Shown here piece after piece: positions 35,636 to 48,619 of a DNA stretch of 64,000 nucleotides. Every line of letters begins with the position of its first letter. The stretch's first letter is position 1. The notes below the pieces were generated by a model. That model made no database searches. It had not been told where the DNA came from and saw nothing but the letters and a program-made list of their open reading frames with translations. Both the position numbers and the translations under genes were made by a program. This stretch comes from Sphingobacterium gobiense (GTDB lineage Bacteria > Bacteroidota > Bacteroidia > Sphingobacteriales > Sphingobacteriaceae), in the NCBI RefSeq assembly GCF_002980575.1, contig NZ_PVBS01000002.1:682001-746000 (forward strand), in the 5' to 3' direction.

Positions 35636-36714
35636 TAGACATTCAATATAAAACCATATTGCCCAAAACCGCTTTGCCCATCGTTATCATCGGAGCGGGG
35701 GGCATTGTGAAAGATGCCCACCTGCCGGCATACCGCAAAGCGGGCTTTAACGTACATGGCATTGTGAACCGTACGAAGTCTAAAGCAGAAATGCTGGCTC
35801 AGGAGTTTGATATTCCTCACGTATATGATACGGTTGAGGATGCGGTATTGAACGCACCTGCAGAAACCGTATACGATATCACGATTATGCCCAATAAATT
35901 TATCGAGACATTGGAAGCGTTGCCTGACGGCGCTGCGGTATTGATCCAGAAACCCATGGGTGATTATTATCCCGAAAGTAAAGCCATTTTGGAAGTTTGC
36001 CAACGCAAGGGTTTAGTGGCAGCTATCAACTGCCAGCTCCGGCAGGCACCTTTTGTAAACGCAGCGCGCTGGCTAATCGAACAAGGATATATTGGTGAGT
36101 TATATGATATGGAAGTCCGTGTAACAGTACACACACCTTGGCAGTTGTTTCCTCATGTGATGGTACACCCGCGATTGGAGATATTGTATCACAGTGTGCA
36201 TTATATCGACTTGATCCGATCCTTTTTAGGCGATCCACAGTCGATATACGCCAAAACATTGAAACACCCAGCGAAAGCCCTATCTTCGAGCCGGACAACG
36301 CTCTTGTTTGATTACGGTGATACCATGCATGCAGTGGTCAACACCAACCACGACCATGAGTTCGGACCACATCACGAAGAAAGTTATATCAAATGGGAAG
36401 GAACCAAAGGCGCAATAAAGGCGACCATGGGACTGTTGCAGGATTACCCACACGGCGTGCCCGATGTATTTGAATACTGTATTAGACCGGAAGATGGTAG
36501 TACGCCAGAATGGGTTAAATACCCTATTGAAGGCACTTGGTTCCCCGATGCGTTCATCGGCAGTATGGGTAGCCTCATGCGGTATAAGCTTGGCGAAATA
36601 GATATTTTGCCTGCCGCTGTGGAGGATGTTATCAACACCATGGCCGTGGTTGAAGCAGCTTATCAGAGTAGCGAAGCCGGAGGACAACCCATCGACTACA
36701 GAAAACAAGGATAA
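35626..36714 (+). CDS. Gfo/Idh/MocA-family oxidoreductase 2
   Basis: Cytoplasmic protein of 362 residues. The Rossmann motif is VIIGAGGIVKDAHLPAYRKA; the catalytic lysine is in VLIQKPMGDYY; the C-terminal domain carries HSVHYIDLIRSFLGD, with the conserved histidine and aspartate. An extra ATG six bases downstream (35632) gives a classic ATGA overlap with the SBP-like 2 stop, so either start couples translation to that gene. The family oxidises sugars or sugar acids with NAD(P). Within this unit it could prepare the acid that the CoA-transferases activate. It is not closely similar to the oxidoreductase at 21.0 kb. Confidence 0.88.
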   Translation: MDMIDIQYKTILPKTALPIVIIGAGGIVKDAHLPAYRKAGFNVHGIVNRTKSKAEMLAQEFDIPHVYDTVEDAVLNAPAETVYDITIMPNKFIETLEALPDGAAVLIQKPMGDYYPESKAILEVCQRKGLVAAINCQLRQAPFVNAARWLIEQGYIGELYDMEVRVTVHTPWQLFPHVMVHPRLEILYHSVHYIDLIRSFLGDPQSIYAKTLKHPAKALSSSRTTLLFDYGDTMHAVVNTNHDHEFGPHHEESYIKWEGTKGAIKATMGLLQDYPHGVPDVFEYCIRPEDGSTPEWVKYPIEGTWFPDAFIGSMGSLMRYKLGEIDILPAAVEDVINTMAVVEAAYQSSEAGGQPIDYRKQG

Positions 36715-36754
36715 ATAACTCATCACTCATAATTCATCACTTATATCTTAAGAC

Positions 36755-37207
36755 ATGCATTTTGAATCTATTTTTTTCGAAGATTATACATTAGAAGATA
36801 AACGGACGACATTAGGTCGTACGATTACAGAAACGGATTTTGTCGTACATGCCGGACACACCGGAGATTTCTTTCCGCACCATATGGATGCCGAGTGGTG
36901 TAAGACACAGCCGTTCGGCCAGCGGATTGCTCATGGTACTATGATTTTCGCTATCGGAATAGGCCTTACGGCGTCTGTTATCAACCCGGAGGCATTTTCG
37001 AAGGGGTACGACCGCCTGCGTTTTGTGAAGCCTGTTTTTATTGGCGATACAATACATGCAGAAGTGACGATTTCCGAAAAATCCGATGCCAAAAAGCCGG
37101 AATTTGGAACGGTCGTAGAGCATGTGGAGATCATCAACCAACACGGTGAAGTGGTTTTGGTGGCAGACCATATTTTACTTGCTAAACGTAAAGAAGCCAC
37201 TACGTAA
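36755..37207 (+). CDS. MaoC-type hotdog-fold acyl-CoA dehydratase/hydratase
   Basis: Protein of 150 residues, the usual single-hotdog MaoC length. The hydratase-2 motif appears as [20 protein letters not shown] (from residue 36). Asp38 and His43 match the catalytic aspartate and histidine of the GDxNPxH motif, while the usual Asn is Phe40. IAHGTM and [17 protein letters not shown] are further conserved pieces. Such enzymes add or remove water at an alpha,beta-unsaturated acyl-CoA. Together with the two CoA-transferases it implies that an acid is processed as a CoA thioester. The gene is 40 bp behind the oxidoreductase and 12 bp before the permease gene. Confidence 0.9.
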   Translation: MHFESIFFEDYTLEDKRTTLGRTITETDFVVHAGHTGDFFPHHMDAEWCKTQPFGQRIAHGTMIFAIGIGLTASVINPEAFSKGYDRLRFVKPVFIGDTIHAEVTISEKSDAKKPEFGTVVEHVEIINQHGEVVLVADHILLAKRKEATT

Positions 37208-37219
37208 TTTATTTACCTC

Positions 37220-38509
37220 ATGGAACTCGGTACAAAAAAAAATATAACATTAACCAACGGAGGATCTAAAGGTTATCTGTTTCCTTTTATTCTGATTGTC
37301 AGTTTGTTTTTTTTATGGGGGATGGCGCATAATTTAAATGGCGTTTTGATTCCGCATTTGAAAAAAGCCTGTCAGTTGGACAACAGTCAATCGGCATTAG
37401 TAGATACTTCTGTTTTTCTAGCCTATTTTATCATGGCATTGCCGGCCGGGTATCTGCTTCGACGGTGGGGATATAAACTGTCCATCATCTTAGGATTGAT
37501 TGCTTTTTCTATAGGAGCATTCTTATTTATACCTGCAGCAGACCACCGCATGTACGAGCTGTTTCTGTTGGCTCTGTTTATCATCGGATGTGGACTGGCG
37601 GTGCTCGAGACAGCAGCTAATCCGTATGCCGCTATTTTGGGTAAACCCGAAGCGGCGACACATCGCCTTAATCTTGCGGCATCATTTAATGGTCTGGCGG
37701 CTATGGTTGCACCAATCATTGGAACGACATTTATTCTATCTGGCAAAAGTTTTTCTGAGTTAGAACTGAGCTCCATGGCTGAGGTGGAAAGAACGGCCTA
37801 TCTTATGGAGGAGGCATCTACCGTCAAAGCACCTTATCTGGTTTTAGGACTGATTCTGTTGCTTGTAGCGGTGGTGTTTATTTTTGTAAAGCTGCCGGAG
37901 ATTAAGGAAGATGAAACAAATTCCGAAGAAGCCACTAAAATTGGTCTTTTTTCCGTGTTGAGGCATAAACATTTGGCTTTTGCAGTCATCGCGCAGTTTT
38001 TTTATGTTGGTGCGCAGGTTTGTGTAACAAGCTTTTTTATTCGTATGGCGCAACAAGGTGCCGGGGTCGATGAGAAAACCGCAGGTTATTATTTAGGCGT
38101 ATACGGATTGCTCTTTATGGTAGGTAGATTCGTAGGAACATTCCTGCTGCGCTATACGACGGCGAATCGCTTGTTAGCATTATACGCCTTAGTATGTACT
38201 GTATTGGCTGGGGTCGCGATTTTGGGCTCTGGTATGGTTGTGTTATACGCATTGGGAGGCTTAGGGTTCTTTATGTCGATTATGTTTCCTACTATCTTTT
38301 CGTTAGGAATTGTAGGATTAGGTAGAGATACCAAGCAGGCTTCGTCTTGGTTGATCATGGCGATTGTCGGTGGAGCGATCTTTCCTTACATTACAGGAGG
38401 AATTATTGATATCGCCGGTGACAATGCGCAATTTGGGTATGTTGTACCTTTCGTCTGCTACCTCATTATTCTATGGTTTGGATTACGGGGATATAAAACG
38501 CCATCGTAA
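37220..38509 (+). CDS. FucP-type sugar:proton symporter (MFS, FHS family)
   Basis: Inner-membrane protein of 429 residues with about 12 helices. FLWGMAHNLNGVLIPHLKKA in helix 1 is the hallmark of the fucose permease family, followed by VFLAYFIMALPAGYLLRRWG and VLETAANPYAAILG. Members import L-fucose, glucose, galactose and N-acetylglucosamine with protons. It ends the rightward run that began at SusC2 and is the last gene before a 1.2-kb gene-poor stretch. Its cargo is likely the monosaccharide or small acid that feeds the upstream CoA unit. Confidence 0.92.
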   Translation: MELGTKKNITLTNGGSKGYLFPFILIVSLFFLWGMAHNLNGVLIPHLKKACQLDNSQSALVDTSVFLAYFIMALPAGYLLRRWGYKLSIILGLIAFSIGAFLFIPAADHRMYELFLLALFIIGCGLAVLETAANPYAAILGKPEAATHRLNLAASFNGLAAMVAPIIGTTFILSGKSFSELELSSMAEVERTAYLMEEASTVKAPYLVLGLILLLVAVVFIFVKLPEIKEDETNSEEATKIGLFSVLRHKHLAFAVIAQFFYVGAQVCVTSFFIRMAQQGAGVDEKTAGYYLGVYGLLFMVGRFVGTFLLRYTTANRLLALYALVCTVLAGVAILGSGMVVLYALGGLGFFMSIMFPTIFSLGIVGLGRDTKQASSWLIMAIVGGAIFPYITGGIIDIAGDNAQFGYVVPFVCYLIILWFGLRGYKTPS

Positions 38510-38615
38510 CGCAATGTGTATTACTGTAACAGGGATTGCAATATTAAAGAAAGCAAAAAATGCTTCATCGGAAAACTTATATCGTGTTAGGTGAGCGGGT
38601 CTTCTGAGGCAGCGC

Positions 38616-38951
38616 GACATACTTTTATCCCAGTAGCATATGTAGTTGACGCAACTGTATATGTAGTTGGTTCATTCGTACATACTTTTGTCGCATTCTG
38701 TATATATTTTGGCCCATAGGCTATTACTTTTGATCCGGCTTGTCATACAGATAGGCCATTCCGTCTTACTGCTGCGTTATAAGTATATGCCGATACGTCA
38801 TTTTGATATGCAAATAGTCGAAAAGTATTCACTTGTCAGCCAAACGTATATGCATTTATCCCAACTGTTATGACAAATGCGTCATCTTGATATACAGATG
38901 GTCGAAAAGTAATCGCTTTTACATCAAAAGTAATTGCTTTTGACGCAAAGT
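38616..38951. repeat. Sixteen-unit degenerate tandem repeat with exact 21-bp period
   Basis: The stretch between the permease and the next enzyme gene divides into 16 blocks of exactly 21 bp, starting at 38616, 38637, 38658 and so on, with a consensus close to TATATGCTTTTGACGCAAAAG. Single blocks differ at many bases, but I find no insertion or deletion that breaks the phase. Blocks at 38784-38825 and 38868-38909 form a longer 42-bp repeat. In one frame the blocks read as heptads with a hydrophobic residue at every fourth position (for example YILLSHS, VYILAHR, VLLLRYK), and nine are open between 38667 and 38873; outside that, stops fall in the frame. Whether it is decayed coding sequence or a DNA-level element is open. 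Confidence 0.75.
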
Positions 38952-39034
38952 TACGACACATTGGTTAGTGATCACTTACCTAAAAACAGGCGTTCACAGG
39001 CTGTAAACCCGGTTTTTTAGCTAAAACTTGCTCC

Positions 39035-39098
39035 AAGGGGGCTAATCGCGTCACAACTATCCGGTGTTGGATGCGAAATTGACCCAAATAGCCCCCTT
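39035..39098. repeat. Inverted repeat with 10-bp perfect arms
   Basis: AAGGGGGCTA at 39035-39044 and TAGCCCCCTT at 39089-39098 are exact reverse complements, 44 bp apart, in the gene-poor stretch. A minus-strand frame of 64 codons covers it but has no recognisable protein features. It may be a structured RNA, a mobile-element relic or chance; the rest of 38952-39223 shows nothing else I can name. Confidence 0.4.
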
Positions 39099-39223
39099 CT
39101 TAGGAGACGCACCTTCCTATATTTGCGGCTTTCACTAATTTTTTCACTATCTGTAGTACGATTAGCAGTAGCTGAACGATGACCGTACAAGATACCCCGT
39201 GTAAAGATCATTGGTTTCTTTAG

Positions 39224-39397
39224 GACATTGGTTCCGTAATCCGTAACCGCAGTACCCCCCTGGGTGTATTAAGGGAAATGGTCGGCAAGTAGGAGCGCGG
39301 TGAGGCCGTACCCTCCATCGAGGCGGCAAAGAAAATCACTTCGGCACTGGGCTTGACGCTGGACTATCTTGCCGGCGAGGTTAGCAGTGCAGCCTGA
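39224..39397 (+). pseudogene. Decayed XRE-type helix-turn-helix regulator
   Basis: The frame from 39224 reads DIGSVIRNRSTPLG, then LREMVGK, a TAG stop at 39290-39292, and ERGEAVPSIEAAKKI followed by SALGLTLDYLAGE up to a TGA at 39395-39397. This is the start and end of a Bacteroidota XRE regulator (family pattern IVGKYERGxAVPSIEAAKKI). The stop replaces the expected Tyr codon, there is no start codon (a TAG precedes), and the middle of the helix-turn-helix is missing. It is clearly a relic and suggests that this gap once held an accessory gene. Confidence 0.72.
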
Positions 39398-39647
39398 TCC
39401 CACCGAACCGGCAATGTCCTTTACCTTGAGTCCGGAAGCATGGTAACTAAGGGAGATGGGGAGGTTTATTTCTCTTAGCCGAAGATCTTTTTGTAAGGGG
39501 AAATGGGAGGGGTTTTTGTTATCGCATTCATAGAATTTAAATATTCGAGAAGATAATGCTTCTAATAAAATGGGATTCAATAGACAATAAGCTAACATAA
39601 TATAATACCTAGAGAAAATATTATAAGGTCTCCGCCTACTTTTAAGG

Positions 39648-39655
39648 TATGTTTG
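39648..39655 (+). promoter_or_regulatory. Candidate -7 promoter element (TATGTTTG)
   Basis: TATGTTTG matches the TAnnTTTG consensus and lies about 118 bp before the start of the next enzyme gene, after a 1.2-kb gap where a new transcript would be expected. A convincing -33 element is not visible, so this is a weak call. The stretch 39398-39647 otherwise shows nothing I can identify. Confidence 0.25.
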
Positions 39656-39773
39656 TAATTGGTGCTAAATGTGCCAAAAGATAATGGTATTGTATCTAGT
39701 CAACGTTGTAACAAGCTGTAATGCCCTATACGATATTAGCATAAATGCGTTTTCAACCAGTATAAAGAATAGG

Positions 39774-45198
<5,425 letters not shown>

Positions 45199-45222
45199 CG
45201 ACGGGAGATTTAAAAAGAAAAT

Positions 45223-48200
45223 ATGAAATTAAGGTTTTATATCAGTATAGGTATATTATGTAGCTGGCTTGTAGGGCATGCCCAAATAAAAGGTATTCCC
45301 GGCCACATTGTTCCGCTTGCAACAGATTCCTATGAAAAAGCGAAACCGTGGGTGGTGTGGTACTTTATGCATGCTAGTTATTCAAAAGAAGGGATCACAG
45401 CCGATCTAAAAGCGATGGCAGAAAATAATATCGCCGGAGCCTATTTTACGCCAATCAAAGCAAAGACAGATCCGCCGTTGTTTGAGCCGGCAGCGGAAAC
45501 ATTAACACCGGAATGGTGGGAAATGTTTCGGCATCTGGTAGCGGAAGCCAAGAAATATGGTATACAGATCGCGATGTTTCCCAATGATGGATTTGCTACC
45601 GCTGGTGGTCCTTGGATCACACCGGAAAAATCGATGCAAAAAGTGGTTTATGCCGATACGACCATAACGGTCAATCGTCGGGGTAAAGTTCATATTCGTT
45701 TGCCACAACCGGAAAAGCGTTACAACTATTATGAAGATATCCAGCTTTTTGCTATTCCGGTATCCAAAAAATATAGACGTAGTGATGAGGAATCCCCTAT
45801 GGTTACCAGTAGCTATGAGGAAGATCTACAATATTTAGCACAAAAGGGTAATGATAAGCGTTTTGCGACATCCCAACCCGGGTGGATTCAATATACGTTT
45901 GAGCAGCGTTTCCCTTGCAATGCATTGAAAGTGGAGCGTCGGGCAAACAATTATGGTGCGGATAGATTGAAAATATTGGTGAGTAACGACGGGGTTAACT
46001 TTGACGAATTAACGCAGCTAAAGTCTCCACGAACAGGCTGGCTGGATTGGGACAACGGTGTCACGCATACCATTCCCTATACAGAAGCAAAATACTTCCG
46101 ATTTGTATTTGATCCTGCGAATTTTGAACCGGGAGCAGAAGACCTAGACGCCGCGAAATGGAAGCCTTCGATTAATCTTTTAGGGATTACTTTATTTGAA
46201 GAACCGCGCGTCCATCAGTACGAAGGTAAGACGGGCGAGATTTGGCGAGTTTCGCTGCCTACCAACGAAGAAGACGTTAATTCTGCGTATGTTATAGATG
46301 GCAAACGAGCAATAGCACTGAACCCAGCGGCTATCCGTGGAGATGAACTCTCGACGGCGTTGCCAAAAGGTAGCTGGAAAATCCTGCGAATTGGACATAC
46401 GACCACAGGACATAAAAATGAGACAGCAGGAGCAGGAAAGGGATTGGAGTGTGATAAACTGAATGCCGAAACGGTTGCTTTCCAGTTCGAGCAGTGGTTT
46501 GGAAAAGCTTATGAAATGGTGGGACCGGAATTAGCCAAGGATGTACTGACCGTTTATCATATTGATTCTTGGGAATCGGGTAGCCAAAATTGGACGAAAC
46601 AAATGCCAGCAGAATTCAAAGCACGGAGAGGATATGAAATAGTACCCTACCTACCGGTTTTGGCAGGTTATATCGTCAACAGCGTGGAAGAGTCAGAAGC
46701 TTTTCTGCATGATTTCCGGGGGACAATCTCGGAACTATTGCAAGAAAAAGGTTTTCAAACACTCCGCAAAAAATCAGACGAATATGGTGTGGAGTTCACC
46801 GCGGAAATGACGGCTCCCATCATGCTGAGTGACGGTATGGAACATTTCGGATGGACGCACAGACCAATGGGGGAATTTTGGTTTAGAAGTCCCTCGCATG
46901 ATAAGCCCAACGATATTTTGGACGCTATTTCGGGCGGCCATGTCTACGGAAAGAATAATATCATGGCGGAAGCTTTCACGCAGATCCGCATGGAGTGGGA
47001 CGAACATCCGCGTTTGTTGAAGTCTCTTCAAGACAGGAATTTTGCTTTGGGCATTAATAGTTTGGTATATCATGTTTACGTACATAATCCTTGGTTAGAC
47101 CGTAAACCGGGCATGACCCTAGATGGAATTGGACTTTATTTTCAACGTGATCAAACCTGGTGGAAACCCGGAAAGTCTTGGGTTGATTATGCCATACGCG
47201 CACAACAGTTGTTGCAAAACGGGAAACCGGTACGTGATATAGCCGTTTTTATCGGTGAGGAAATGCCGAGACGGTCAATATTGCCCGACCGTTTGACAAA
47301 AACACTGCCGGGTATTATAGGACAGGCACGAGTCGAGCGAACAGATTCGTTGATGCGTAATGAAGGCTGGCCGCGACAGAAAGTAGCTAGTGTGACAACG
47401 AGCGCGAATATGTATAATCCTGCTGAGTGGGTTGACCCGTTACGGGGATACGCCTATGACTCCTTTAATCCCGATGTTTTGCTCCATCAAGCGAAAGTGG
47501 AAAACGGAGCGGTCATATTCGCCGATCATATTGCATACCGCTTGTTGGTTGTGCCAGGACAGCATCTTATGAATCCGACGCCCACTCATTTTTCATTGGC
47601 GACATTGAAGAAGTTTGCTGATTTAGTGGAGCAGGGTGCGACTGTTTTGTTCAATGATAAGCCCACAGATTTACATGGTATTGGCACGAGGCAGGACTCA
47701 CTGGTTTTTCAAGCACTGGTTAATGACCTTTTTGGCAATATGCAAACGTCCGGTGGCCTACAGTATAAATCGTTTGGAAAAGGTAGGGTATATTTAGGAA
47801 CTTATCATGCGGAGAGCTTCGCTGCATTGGGAATTGAAGAAGACGTGATCGTGAACAACAAGAGCAATGCCGCCATTTCCTGGAATCACCGAAATTTTGA
47901 CGGGGGAGACAGTTATTTCGTGGCCAATCAAGATAGTATACAACAGGACGCACATTTCTCCTTCCGAACGACGGCACCATATACCTACCTGTACGATGTG
48001 TTGCAGGACAGATTATTGCCCATTTCTTCGATACAGAAAAATAAACGTACAGAATTGAACCTGACATTTGAGCCTTTTCAGTCGTTCTTTGTGCTTTTTA
48101 GCGAAAATAAAATCTATATCCCCCATTGGGAGATGATAAAAACAGAGACGTTAAAGGGTAATTGGAATCTACAACTGACCGATGTAAAGCATGAACCGAT

Positions 48201-48618
48201 CGTACAGCATAAGCCCGATTTTTGGACAGTTTCGGAAGTAGACGAGGTGCGGTACCATTCTGGAGTAGGGACCTACTCGCTCACTTTTGACCAACCTCAA
48301 CAAATAAATGGGCAGCGCGTTAAGTTGAAACTTGACAAAGTAGAGAGCTTGGCGGAAATAGTACTAAATGGAAAAGAAGTTGGTGTGATATGGACATATC
48401 CGTTGGCGATTGACGTAACTGACTATTTAAAGTCAGGAGAAAACCAGCTGGAAATAAAGGTATACAACACTTGGGGCAATCGTTTCTGGTACGAGACACA
48501 CAAAGAGCCCAACGAGAAAATAATCAAAACCACGGCAACGCCAAAATTCTTGAAAGATCCGCAGGAGTCGGGATTACAAGGTGATGTCAAATTGATATGG
48601 TACCAAAAAATGAAGTAA
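45223..48618 (+). CDS. Alpha-L-rhamnosidase, GH106
   Basis: Protein of 1131 residues with a signal peptide ending in GHAQ. The GH106 start pattern is clear: AKPWVVWYFMHASYSKEGIT, then MAENNIAGAYFTP and MFPNDGFATAGGPWITPEKS. The barrel contains VYHIDSWESGSQNWT and FTAEMTAPIMLSDGMEHFGW, and a C-terminal galactose-binding-like domain ends with EIVLNGKEVGVIWTYPLAID. GH106 enzymes cleave alpha-L-rhamnose from rhamnogalacturonan II and related glycans by inversion. It lies 24 bp after the GH2 gene and directly before the GH127 gene. Third rhamnosidase-type enzyme in the window, which agrees with the rhamnose pathway downstream. Confidence 0.9.
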   Translation: MKLRFYISIGILCSWLVGHAQIKGIPGHIVPLATDSYEKAKPWVVWYFMHASYSKEGITADLKAMAENNIAGAYFTPIKAKTDPPLFEPAAETLTPEWWEMFRHLVAEAKKYGIQIAMFPNDGFATAGGPWITPEKSMQKVVYADTTITVNRRGKVHIRLPQPEKRYNYYEDIQLFAIPVSKKYRRSDEESPMVTSSYEEDLQYLAQKGNDKRFATSQPGWIQYTFEQRFPCNALKVERRANNYGADRLKILVSNDGVNFDELTQLKSPRTGWLDWDNGVTHTIPYTEAKYFRFVFDPANFEPGAEDLDAAKWKPSINLLGITLFEEPRVHQYEGKTGEIWRVSLPTNEEDVNSAYVIDGKRAIALNPAAIRGDELSTALPKGSWKILRIGHTTTGHKNETAGAGKGLECDKLNAETVAFQFEQWFGKAYEMVGPELAKDVLTVYHIDSWESGSQNWTKQMPAEFKARRGYEIVPYLPVLAGYIVNSVEESEAFLHDFRGTISELLQEKGFQTLRKKSDEYGVEFTAEMTAPIMLSDGMEHFGWTHRPMGEFWFRSPSHDKPNDILDAISGGHVYGKNNIMAEAFTQIRMEWDEHPRLLKSLQDRNFALGINSLVYHVYVHNPWLDRKPGMTLDGIGLYFQRDQTWWKPGKSWVDYAIRAQQLLQNGKPVRDIAVFIGEEMPRRSILPDRLTKTLPGIIGQARVERTDSLMRNEGWPRQKVASVTTSANMYNPAEWVDPLRGYAYDSFNPDVLLHQAKVENGAVIFADHIAYRLLVVPGQHLMNPTPTHFSLATLKKFADLVEQGATVLFNDKPTDLHGIGTRQDSLVFQALVNDLFGNMQTSGGLQYKSFGKGRVYLGTYHAESFAALGIEEDVIVNNKSNAAISWNHRNFDGGDSYFVANQDSIQQDAHFSFRTTAPYTYLYDVLQDRLLPISSIQKNKRTELNLTFEPFQSFFVLFSENKIYIPHWEMIKTETLKGNWNLQLTDVKHEPIVQHKPDFWTVSEVDEVRYHSGVGTYSLTFDQPQQINGQRVKLKLDKVESLAEIVLNGKEVGVIWTYPLAIDVTDYLKSGENQLEIKVYNTWGNRFWYETHKEPNEKIIKTTATPKFLKDPQESGLQGDVKLIWYQKMK

Positions 48619-48619
48619 G

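Noticed and set aside
38667..38873. A real 68-residue leucine-heptad protein
   Set aside because: It starts at TTG inside the repeat array, the array continues past both ends with stops in the same frame, and no domain is recognisable.
38616..38951. CRISPR array
   Set aside because: The 21-bp units are contiguous and degenerate, with no unique spacers and no cas genes nearby.
39017..39211. Small minus-strand protein of 64 residues
   Set aside because: Arginine/serine-rich composition without domain or start context; it covers an inverted repeat in a decayed region.
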